DNA of 14,216 nucleotides, taken from assembly GCF_040649515.1 (NCBI RefSeq), contig NZ_JBEZFP010000195.1, positions 1-14,216 on the forward strand, given 5' to 3'. This stretch comes from Yinghuangia elevatio (GTDB taxonomy: Bacteria > Actinomycetota > Actinomycetes > Streptomycetales > Streptomycetaceae). This document shows, in pieces, positions 7,479 through 13,063 of the stretch (position 1 is its first letter; each line of letters begins with the position of its first letter). The notes under the pieces are model-generated. The model saw only the letters and a program-made list of their open reading frames with translations. It ran no database searches and was not told the origin of the DNA. A program made the position numbers and the translations under genes.

Positions 7479-7497
7479 GGTCGCCGGGCTCAGGGCC

Positions 7498-7587
7498 TCA
7501 GCAGCCGCACATTCGACACATTCGGCACATACAGGGGCGAGCCGTGGCGATAGCCCCGACCGCGCGCATGTGTGCCGTGATGAACAT
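7498..7587 (-). CDS. Cys/Met-rich leader peptide (uORF) of the met transporter operon
   Basis: This 29-aa reading frame starts at ATG 7587 (a second ATG is at codon 7) and ends RPCMCRMCRMCGC-stop. Cys occupies 19, 21, 24, 27 and 29; Met occupies 1, 7, 20, 23 and 26. The two arginines in the run use CGA, a rare codon in such GC-rich genomes. The ATG lies 7 nt after a TTTAAT box, so it is probably translated leaderless. Small leaderless Cys-rich frames that attenuate downstream sulfur genes are known in mycobacteria, and this one precedes metNIQ by 167 nt. I infer that ribosome progress through the run reports charged tRNA-Cys and possibly tRNA-Met. Downstream hairpins would be the effector. 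Confidence 0.75.
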   Translation of the reverse strand: MFITAHMRAVGAIATARPCMCRMCRMCGC

Positions 7588-7594
7588 GCCATGG

Positions 7595-7624
7595 ATTAAA
7601 TCAGACCAACGCCGACGATGGGAA
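7595..7624 (-). promoter_or_regulatory. Promoter of the leader peptide-metNIQ operon
   Basis: The -35 is TTCCCA (7619-7624), the spacer is 18 nt and the -10 is TTTAAT (7595-7600), 5 of 6 matches to TATAAT. Transcription would start at or next to the leader-peptide ATG at 7587. The promoter begins 15 nt after a bidirectional terminator, so the operon is insulated from the upstream GNAT gene. Confidence 0.65.
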
Positions 7625-7639
7625 ATGCCATCGGATGCG

Positions 7640-7682
7640 AAAAGCCCCGACGACCATGACTTCGCAGGTCGGCGGGGCTTTT
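7640..7682. terminator. Bidirectional intrinsic terminator
   Basis: AAAAGCCCCG-A-CGACC (7640-7655) and GGTCG-G-CGGGGCTTTT (7667-7682) form a 16-bp stem with one A-G mismatch and an 11-nt loop. It has A-tract and T-tract flanks on both strands, the classical intrinsic terminator form. On the minus strand it ends transcription from the GNAT gene at 7883 before the met operon promoter. Confidence 0.88.
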
Positions 7683-7741
7683 CTCAAGTTGTTTCCAAGG
7701 TATGAACGAGGGACTCCACCCTTGGGTCGGGCACGGTCACC

Positions 7742-7861
7742 GTGCGGCCGGGCCGTGCGGTCCGACAGTGCGCGGTGCAGCCAGGCGGTGCAGCCGGGCG
7801 ATGCAGTTCCGGCAGTGCCGCCTGGTCGTGCAGCAGTGCGGTCAGGCCGTGCGGTCGGCTC
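7742..7861. repeat. Degenerate 13-nt-phased GTGC repeat in an intergenic region
   Basis: GTGC (once ATGC) occurs at 7742, 7755, 7768, 7775, 7788, 7801, 7815, 7828, 7836 and 7849. The intervals are 13, 13, 7, 13, 13, 14, 13, 8 and 13 nt. The approximate unit is GTGCRGYCNGGCS. The last unit, GTGCGGTCGGCTC (7849-7861), is identical to 4707-4719 at the metQ 3' end. The region 7683-7882 has no credible gene. It lies in the 3' untranslated region of the GNAT gene (minus strand). Confidence 0.6.
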
Positions 7862-7882
7862 GGGCCGGCCGCGTGGCGGCGG

Positions 7883-8359
7883 TCACGCGGCGAGCGACGT
7901 GGTCTTGGTGAGGTAGACGAGGCTGAGGCGCGGACCGACGCGCTCGACGCGGTCCGCCGCGTACCCGAGCCGGACGTACAGGCGCAGGTTGTCCTCGCTG
8001 CGGTGCCCGGTGAACAGTTCGAAGGACTCCGCGTGCGCGAGCTTGTCCTCGACCGCGTTGAGGAGACGCGTGCCGAGGCCGTGGCCCTGGAGCCTGGGGT
8101 GCACGATCAGGCGGCCGATGCGGGCCACCCCGTCCTCGACGACGCCGCGGACCGATCCCACGACCTCGTCGCCGAGGCGTGCGACCAGCACGGCGTGCGT
8201 CGCGAACTCCTCCCTCAGGCTGTCGAGGGTCTGGGTCAGCGGCGCGATGCCGTAGTCGTTGTAGAGGGCCGCTTCGCCCTGGTAGCAGAGGTACTGCAAC
8301 TTCAGGATCTGCTCGGCATCGGATACATCGGCGGTATCGATGCGTACGTTCTGCCCCAT
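7883..8359 (-). CDS. GNAT-family N-acetyltransferase
   Basis: This 158-aa single-domain acetyltransferase has the acetyl-CoA pyrophosphate loop QGHGLGTRLL (91-100) after beta-strand IGRLIVHP (81-88). The C-terminal SEDNLRLYVRLGY (121-133) is the usual GNAT alpha4/beta6 segment. The ATG at 8359 is well supported: GGGAG lies 6 nt upstream and similarity starts just after it. The frame stays open upstream to 8554, but that part is leader sequence containing a large hairpin. The acceptor is unknown. It is unrelated in detail to the ElaA-type gene at 4083. Confidence 0.87.
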   Translation of the reverse strand: MGQNVRIDTADVSDAEQILKLQYLCYQGEAALYNDYGIAPLTQTLDSLREEFATHAVLVARLGDEVVGSVRGVVEDGVARIGRLIVHPRLQGHGLGTRLLNAVEDKLAHAESFELFTGHRSEDNLRLYVRLGYAADRVERVGPRLSLVYLTKTTSLAA

Positions 8360-8388
8360 CCGGTACTCCCTGGTGTACCCGTGGGCGC

Positions 8389-8429
8389 GTGCGACCGGGG
8401 GACGCCGTCCCGGCATCCCCCGGTCGCAC
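8389..8429 (-). promoter_or_regulatory. Near-perfect 41-nt hairpin in the 5' leader of the GNAT gene
   Basis: GTGCGACCGGGGGA (8389-8402) pairs perfectly over 14 bp with TCCCCCGGTCGCAC (8416-8429). After one C-A mismatch a further GCCG/CGGC closes a 3-nt loop, giving about 18 bp in total. It ends 29 nt before the GNAT start codon. A 9-bp tandem repeat, GCCCTGATC twice (8432-8449), lies beside it. It could be an attenuator, an operator or the end of an upstream transcript. Confidence 0.6.
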
Positions 8430-8489
8430 AGGCCCTGATCGCCCTGATCGCCGTGCATGGTCCGGAGCGGCCGCGGAATGCCCGCCACC

Positions 8490-8515
8490 CCGTGTTCGGT
8501 CACTGTTCCACACGG
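8490..8515. repeat. Inverted repeat CCGTGT/ACACGG
   Basis: CCGTGT (8490-8495) and ACACGG (8510-8515) flank a 14-nt spacer that contains TGTTC twice. On the plus strand CTTTT follows, but no plus-strand gene ends here. It may be a regulator-binding site for the GNAT promoter. The rest of 8430-8585 holds no gene that I can support. Confidence 0.3.
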
Positions 8516-8542
8516 CTTTTCCGGTTCTTCTACCCGGGTGGG

Positions 8543-8563
8543 AACGCGCGGCACACCCGCGTT
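8543..8563 (-). terminator. Hairpin at the end of the lipid operon
   Basis: AACGCG (8543-8548) pairs with CGCGTT (8558-8563), and GG/CC can add pairs inside. It lies 23 nt after the SDR stop codon on the minus strand, where a terminator for the hydrolase-WS/DGAT-SDR operon is expected. Confidence 0.45.
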
Positions 8564-8585
8564 TGTCGGCCAAAGCCCGTACGGG

Positions 8586-9437
8586 TCAGGGCAAACCGAT
8601 CAGGCGGCGCACCGCCTTGTCGCGAAATTCCACCGCGGCCCCGAAGTTCTCCACGATGCGGGAGACCAGCAGGGTCACCTGCGCGTCGCGGCCCACCACG
8701 TACCTGCCCTTGGGCTCCGGGTCCGTCGCCGCCTCGGCGATGACCCGGGCGACCCGCTCGGTGTCCGTCCAGAACGGTTGGACCAGGGTGAACCCGAGGT
8801 CGAGGCGGCGGAACGCGGTGGCGTATTTCGATCCCCGGTACCGGTGCGCGACGTCTGCCATGTCGTCGCTGATGCCGCTGCGGAACCCGCCGGGCGCGAC
8901 GACCGCGACGTGCACGCCGGAGCCGGCGACCTCCAGGCGCAGCGCGTCCGACAGCGCCTCCATGGCGTGCTTGCCCGCCTGGTACCAGCCCATGAGGGGG
9001 TAGCTGACCTTGCCGGCCACCGAGGAGATCTGGATCACGCGCCCCCAACCGCGTTCCTGCATATGCGGGATGGCCAGCCGGGCGAGGCGGATCGGGGCGA
9101 ACAACGACGTTTCGAGGTGGTGCCGGGCCTCCTCCTCCATGACGTCCGCGACCGGCGCGTAGAGGGTGCCGCCCGCGTTGTTCACCAGGATGTCGGGGCG
9201 GACCTCGCCGACCACGTCCTTGCATCCGGCGGCGTCGGTGACGTCGAGGATGCGCGTCTCCACCTCGACGCCGGCCTCCTCCGCGGCCCGCCGCACCTTC
9301 TGCCCCTTCTCGGCGGAGCGCACGGTGCCGACCACCCGGGTCCCGTCCCGGGACGCCAGCTCGAGCGCGGCGGCCAGGCCGAGCCCGGAGTTGGCGCCCG
9401 TGACGAGAGCCGTCCTGTGCGGTGTTTCCTGATGCAC
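8586..9437 (-). CDS. Short-chain dehydrogenase/reductase (classical SDR)
   Basis: This 283-aa NAD(P)-dependent oxidoreductase has the cofactor motif TGANSGLG (13-20), NNAG (86-89), the catalytic Ser129 in ISSVAG, and Tyr142/Lys146 in YQAGK; the usual YxASK has Gly in place of Ser. VVAPGGFRSG is the post-catalytic PG motif. It is the last gene of the lipid operon, starting 13 nt after the WS/DGAT stop. GTG 9437 is chosen because GGGCGG lies 6 nt upstream; GTG 9443 is an alternative. Given its partner, a fatty alcohol, aldehyde or ketoacyl substrate is a reasonable inference, but nothing in the sequence proves it. Confidence 0.9.
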   Translation of the reverse strand: MHQETPHRTALVTGANSGLGLAAALELASRDGTRVVGTVRSAEKGQKVRRAAEEAGVEVETRILDVTDAAGCKDVVGEVRPDILVNNAGGTLYAPVADVMEEEARHHLETSLFAPIRLARLAIPHMQERGWGRVIQISSVAGKVSYPLMGWYQAGKHAMEALSDALRLEVAGSGVHVAVVAPGGFRSGISDDMADVAHRYRGSKYATAFRRLDLGFTLVQPFWTDTERVARVIAEAATDPEPKGRYVVGRDAQVTLLVSRIVENFGAAVEFRDKAVRRLIGLP

Positions 9438-9450
9438 CGTCACCCGCCCG

Positions 9451-11439
9451 TCACGAACCGGCCGTCGGCGCGCCCGCCGAGGCCGGGACGGGTGCGTCTG
9501 CGGCAGGTGCCCGGCTGACCGGAGCGTCCACGGCAGGTGCGGTCGGTGCCGCCGCGTCCGGCGCCGCGACCGGATGCGGCGGGGCGGTACGCCTGCCGCG
9601 CGTCTCCGCGGTCGCCTGCGCCGGTATCGCCACCCGCGCGGGACGCGGCGCGGACTGCGGCTGCTCCGGGGCCGCCGCCTCGGGCGCGGGGGCGCTGCGC
9701 TCGGGCGTCTCGGCGGCGGTCGCCGGAGACGGGGCCGCCGATGGCGACGGTGCGGAACGCTTCGACGTGGCACGGCTCGTGGTACCGCGGGCTCCGGCGG
9801 GCTTGCGGGCCGCCGGCTTCCGGGTGGTCGCCTTGCGGGCCGCCGCTTTGCGGCCGGCCGGCTTGCGCACCGCCGCTTCGGGGGTCGCGAGGGCCGGCTT
9901 GCTGTCGGCGTCGGGCTCGACCCCGGTCGCGGTCGCGGGCTCGGCTGCGCGCTCGGACTCGGGCGCGGGCACGGGCTCGTGCTCCGGCGCCAGGTCGGCC
10001 GCCGTCGTCGGGCCCGGGGTCGGGTCCGAAGTCGGGGCCGGCTGCGCGAACTCGTGGGCGGCTTTCAGCAGGACGTTCAATTGCTCGACAATGCTGTCCG
10101 CCAGCGCAAAGGGGTCGGGAAGCGCATCGCGGTCCGCCAGCACCCCGATGTCGATCTGGTCGTCGTAGCTCATGCCTCCGACGAAGAGGCCGAATCCGTC
10201 CGCGATTATGCCCATCGAGTGGAACGCCTCCACTTTCTGTCCCTGCGAATACAGCGTCGCGCTGGGGCCCGGAACGTTGGATATGACCGCGTTGCACACG
10301 GGCGGCAGAAGCGTGGACAGCTTCGCCGCTCGGTATGCGTCACCGCCTAGGCTGACCACGGCCGGAGGCGGGGCGTCCGCCAGGCCGGTCAGCAGGTCGT
10401 TGCCCAACGCGCCCTGCACCGCCTTGGAGGCGAGCGCGTTTTCGTGGATGCACAGCAGCCGCTCGGCCGGGTCGTCGACGTCGGTCGACAGGCCGACGAG
10501 CATGCCGGTGATGAGGTTTCCGCTGGAGCGCGTGTCGCCCTTCGTCGCGTCGACGGGAACGGTACCCACCAACTGCTTGTCGGGTGGTTCGCCGAAAGAA
10601 TCGAGCAGGCCCCGCACCGCACCGCCCACGATCGCCAGAATGACGTCGTTGACCTTGACGCCGAACGCGTTCTTGACGGTCTTCACGTCCGACAGCGACA
10701 CCGTGCAGAACCCGTACGAACGCGCCTTGCCGATCGGCTCGTTGAACCGGGTACGCGGCATGTTGAGGGGCATCGCCTGGCCCAGACGACCGGTCATGGC
10801 CGCGGCGATTACGCCCTGCGCGGTCGAGCCGAGCTGCCCGGCCAGGCGTACCGGGGTCCCGGCGACCGACTTGGCCAGGTCGGCCACCCGGGCGATGCCC
10901 TCGGGGACTCCGTCCTCCTCGTCCGGCATCGGCAGCGGGACCAGTTCGCGGGAGACGCCGCCGTGCGGGTCGGCGTCGAAGAACACCTCCTGCATGGACG
11001 CCCCGGCCCGCCCGTCGATGCACGCGTGGTGCACCTTCCACAGGTGGGCGGCACGGCCGTTCTCCAGCCCCTCGACGACCCACCACTCCCACAGCGGACG
11101 GTTCCGGTCGAGCCGGTGCCGGTAGATCTCGGTGGCCAGTTCGGCCAGCTCCGCGCGTCCGCCGGGCGCCGCGACGGCGGCGCGGTGCACGTGGTTGCGG
11201 AAGTCGAAGTCCGGGTCGGGGACCCAGTGCGGCCGCGACAGGCCCCAGGGACTCTGCACCAGCTTGCGGCTCAGCAGCGGCAGGCGCGGCAGTCTCTTGG
11301 CCAGCGTGTCCTTGAAGGACTCGTAGTCGACGCGGCCGCCGGAGGCGGAGGCATCCACGATCGTGAGGCACACGACGTGCATGGGCCATGTCTCCGACTC
11401 CAGCGCCAGGAAGGCCGAGTCCAGACCGGAGAGCTTCAC
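9451..11439 (-). CDS. Wax ester synthase/diacylglycerol O-acyltransferase (WS/DGAT) with long disordered tail
   Basis: This 662-aa protein makes triacylglycerol or wax esters from acyl-CoA at the membrane or lipid-droplet surface. The catalytic HHACIDG is at 137-143 (family HHxxxDG). Also present are PLWE (115-118), the ND motif (264-265) and NVPGP (388-392). The catalytic region ends near residue 465, the usual family length. The remaining ~200 residues are Pro/Ala-rich: an acidic part (466-521), five consecutive RKxxx pentapeptides (525-549), then a long neutral AP-rich end. GTG 11439 overlaps the hydrolase stop by 4 nt (GTGA), and AGGAGG lies 8 nt upstream. Whether it favours wax or triacylglycerol synthesis cannot be told. 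Confidence 0.94.
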   Translation of the reverse strand: MKLSGLDSAFLALESETWPMHVVCLTIVDASASGGRVDYESFKDTLAKRLPRLPLLSRKLVQSPWGLSRPHWVPDPDFDFRNHVHRAAVAAPGGRAELAELATEIYRHRLDRNRPLWEWWVVEGLENGRAAHLWKVHHACIDGRAGASMQEVFFDADPHGGVSRELVPLPMPDEEDGVPEGIARVADLAKSVAGTPVRLAGQLGSTAQGVIAAAMTGRLGQAMPLNMPRTRFNEPIGKARSYGFCTVSLSDVKTVKNAFGVKVNDVILAIVGGAVRGLLDSFGEPPDKQLVGTVPVDATKGDTRSSGNLITGMLVGLSTDVDDPAERLLCIHENALASKAVQGALGNDLLTGLADAPPPAVVSLGGDAYRAAKLSTLLPPVCNAVISNVPGPSATLYSQGQKVEAFHSMGIIADGFGLFVGGMSYDDQIDIGVLADRDALPDPFALADSIVEQLNVLLKAAHEFAQPAPTSDPTPGPTTAADLAPEHEPVPAPESERAAEPATATGVEPDADSKPALATPEAAVRKPAGRKAAARKATTRKPAARKPAGARGTTSRATSKRSAPSPSAAPSPATAAETPERSAPAPEAAAPEQPQSAPRPARVAIPAQATAETRGRRTAPPHPVAAPDAAAPTAPAVDAPVSRAPAADAPVPASAGAPTAGS
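9793..9867 (-). repeat. Five 15-bp coding repeats (RKxxx) in the WS/DGAT tail
   Basis: Residues 525-549 read RKPAG, RKAAA, RKATT, RKPAA, RKPAG, with a basic Arg/Lys/Ser/Thr stretch continuing to residue 561. The codons have diverged, so it is an old or selected repeat rather than a recent slippage product. The pattern resembles the lysine-rich tails of actinobacterial histone-like proteins and H1-type tails. Confidence 0.85.
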
Positions 11440-12674
11440 CAGGTGTTCCTCCTCCCGATGCCCGACGAGGTCAGGGCATCATCGATGAAGCGGCGGGTCT
11501 GCCGGTTCCACATGGCCCCGATGTGCGAGCCGCGGTACCAGCAGACAGACGGTTCCTCCCAGTGCTTCCAGAGCCGGTACGCCTGCTGCGGGGTCGCCAT
11601 CCGGTCGGCGAGCCCCGCGTAGACGAACCGGCGCTCCAGCGGCACCCGTGGGGTGAGGGCAAGGGGCGAGACGACGCGGTGCACGGTCTCGGCCTCGTCG
11701 CCGAGCAGTCCGGCGGCCTGCACCTCGCGCTTGATGTCGTCCGGCACGTGGTGCGACATGACCCAGGCCATGTCGACCGACGGCACGCCCACGATCACGC
11801 AGTCGAGGTCCTCCAGACCGGCGAGCAGTGCGGCCACGTACGCGCCGAGGGAGAGCCCGTGGACGGCGATCCTCGGCGCGCCCTGGCCGCGAGCCCAGTC
11901 CAGGCAGCGGCGCACGTCCCACACGGCCTGGCCCAGCCCGTGGACGTTGCCCAGGTAGTCGAAGGAGATGAAGGGCGCGTCCTGGGTGCGTGTCGCCTTG
12001 CGCGGTCCGTGCATCGGGAGGACCACGTGCATGACGTTGACGCCGAACTCGCGGTGCGCGCGCTGCGCGCGGAAGGCGGCCAGGTCGCCGGGGCGGCCCA
12101 TGCCGAATCCGTGCAGGTTGACGAGCCAGGGGCGGGGCTTTCCCGGATGCCGGAGCACGTACGCCCACACGCGCTGGTTCGCGCCGGCGGACTGCCACCG
12201 GGTGGCGCCGGGGATGCCGGGCCACGGAACGTAGTCGCTGTCGAAGGCCAGTTGTTCGTAGCTGATGGTGCCGTACAGCTTGCCCCGGATGACCGGGTCG
12301 GTCAGCGGCGGTGGCTCGGGGTGGAACAGCGTCGGATCGTCGAGGTAGGTCTCGGCCTGGAACTTGCCCAGCGCCTCGGAGACCTCCTCGCGGATGCGCA
12401 GCGCGTCCGTCGGCCCCGGCGAGAGCCGGCTCGTGGACATGAACGCCACGACGAGTTCGTCGAGGAACGCCGCCGAGACGAGCCCCGGGGTGGGGAACAC
12501 CGTCGGCATGTCCGGGTAGTTGCGGCGCTCGGCACGCAACGAGCGGACGTACGAGCGCACTCCGAATCCGACCGAGCGCGGGACGCTGCGCAGCATCGCG
12601 CTCGCCGGGATGTCGGAGAGCATCGACGCGGACTTCTCGCCCTCGGACCTGATCTGTCGCAAGCGATCGAACAT
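11436..12674 (-). CDS. Alpha/beta hydrolase, first gene of the WS/DGAT operon
   Basis: This 412-aa protein carries an N-terminal extension of about 165 residues before the hydrolase core. The core shows NLHGFGMG (186-193, oxyanion region), nucleophile elbow HGLSLG (Ser275), Asp357 in GLADRMATP and His384 in GSHIGAMW, a complete triad. No signal peptide or clear membrane helix is seen. The ATG at 12674 has GGGGAG 6 nt upstream; the frame opens at 12719 but lacks such a site there. Its stop overlaps the WS/DGAT start, so the two are probably co-translated. A role as a lipase, esterase or acyl-transfer partner in neutral-lipid turnover is inferred from context. Confidence 0.88.
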   Translation of the reverse strand: MFDRLRQIRSEGEKSASMLSDIPASAMLRSVPRSVGFGVRSYVRSLRAERRNYPDMPTVFPTPGLVSAAFLDELVVAFMSTSRLSPGPTDALRIREEVSEALGKFQAETYLDDPTLFHPEPPPLTDPVIRGKLYGTISYEQLAFDSDYVPWPGIPGATRWQSAGANQRVWAYVLRHPGKPRPWLVNLHGFGMGRPGDLAAFRAQRAHREFGVNVMHVVLPMHGPRKATRTQDAPFISFDYLGNVHGLGQAVWDVRRCLDWARGQGAPRIAVHGLSLGAYVAALLAGLEDLDCVIVGVPSVDMAWVMSHHVPDDIKREVQAAGLLGDEAETVHRVVSPLALTPRVPLERRFVYAGLADRMATPQQAYRLWKHWEEPSVCWYRGSHIGAMWNRQTRRFIDDALTSSGIGRRNTW

Positions 12675-12825
12675 GGTCGACTCCCCTCCCCCGAGTGGTG
12701 AGTACGCGGCCCCGTCCAAAGCAGGACAACACGACGCCGCCGATCACTCTCAGTGGTGCCGCGGCAACCCTGAGGCGATCCGGCACGGTCGACAGTAGTA
12801 CGGAATCAACGGAGCGAACACAGTC

Positions 12826-12835
12826 ACTCGCGAGT
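12826..12835. promoter_or_regulatory. Palindromic candidate operator in the divergent hydrolase/kinase region
   Basis: ACTCGCGAGT is a perfect 10-bp palindrome 152 nt upstream of the lipid operon start. Copies of AGTAGTA lie at 12794-12800 and 12833-12839, and AGTAGAG near 12896. On the minus strand TACTGT (12792-12797) could be a -10 box for the lipid operon, but no good -35 element is visible. A TetR-type or similar regulator is plausible; none is encoded in the window. Confidence 0.35.
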
Positions 12836-12965
12836 AGTAACGGCGAATTCACATATAGCTCCGGAACCTTTACTTCCGCTCAGGAACGCACACTCAGTAG
12901 AGACCGCGACGAAACGGAACGGCAATGTGGCGGTCCGCGCGGCGACCGAACGGCCTTTCCGGACA

Positions 12966-13015
12966 ATCGTTTCCGCCAGGTCCTGGCCACTTCACGACCG
13001 AGGTGGTGAAACGAT
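12966..13015 (+). promoter_or_regulatory. Nested inverted repeats in the kinase 5' region
   Basis: ATCGTTTC (12966-12973) and GAAACGAT (13008-13015) are a perfect 8-nt inverted repeat. Between them are CCAGG-T-CCTGG (12976-12986) and CCAC/GTGG (12987-12990, 13003-13006), with TTCAC/GTGAA as a competing pairing. As RNA this could fold as a three-way junction 48 nt before the kinase start; as DNA it could be a regulator site. A further TCTCGACGAGA palindrome follows at 13017-13027. No kinase promoter could be assigned with confidence. Confidence 0.4.
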
Positions 13016-13063
13016 GTCTCGACGAGATCGGTTCCGCGATCACAGGGGGAAAGGGACCAGCAC

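Noticed and set aside
7330..7600. SAM riboswitch in front of the met transporter
   Set aside because: I could not recognise conserved SAM-I or SAM-IV core segments on the minus strand. The Cys/Met leader frame explains the region better, but a covariance search has not been run.
7742..7861. CRISPR array
   Set aside because: Units are 13 nt and degenerate, without spacers of 30-40 nt, and no cas genes are present. The 15-bp arrays at 9793 and 14096 are coding repeats.
8490..8520. Plus-strand intrinsic terminator (CCGTGT/ACACGG followed by CTTTT)
   Set aside because: No plus-strand gene ends upstream of it, and the loop is long. It was recorded only as an inverted repeat.
7742..8743. A plus-strand protein gene through the GTGC repeats and opposite the GNAT gene
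   Set aside because: There is no ribosome site and the composition is biased. The opposite strand holds a GNAT with clear acetyl-CoA motifs and a good start.
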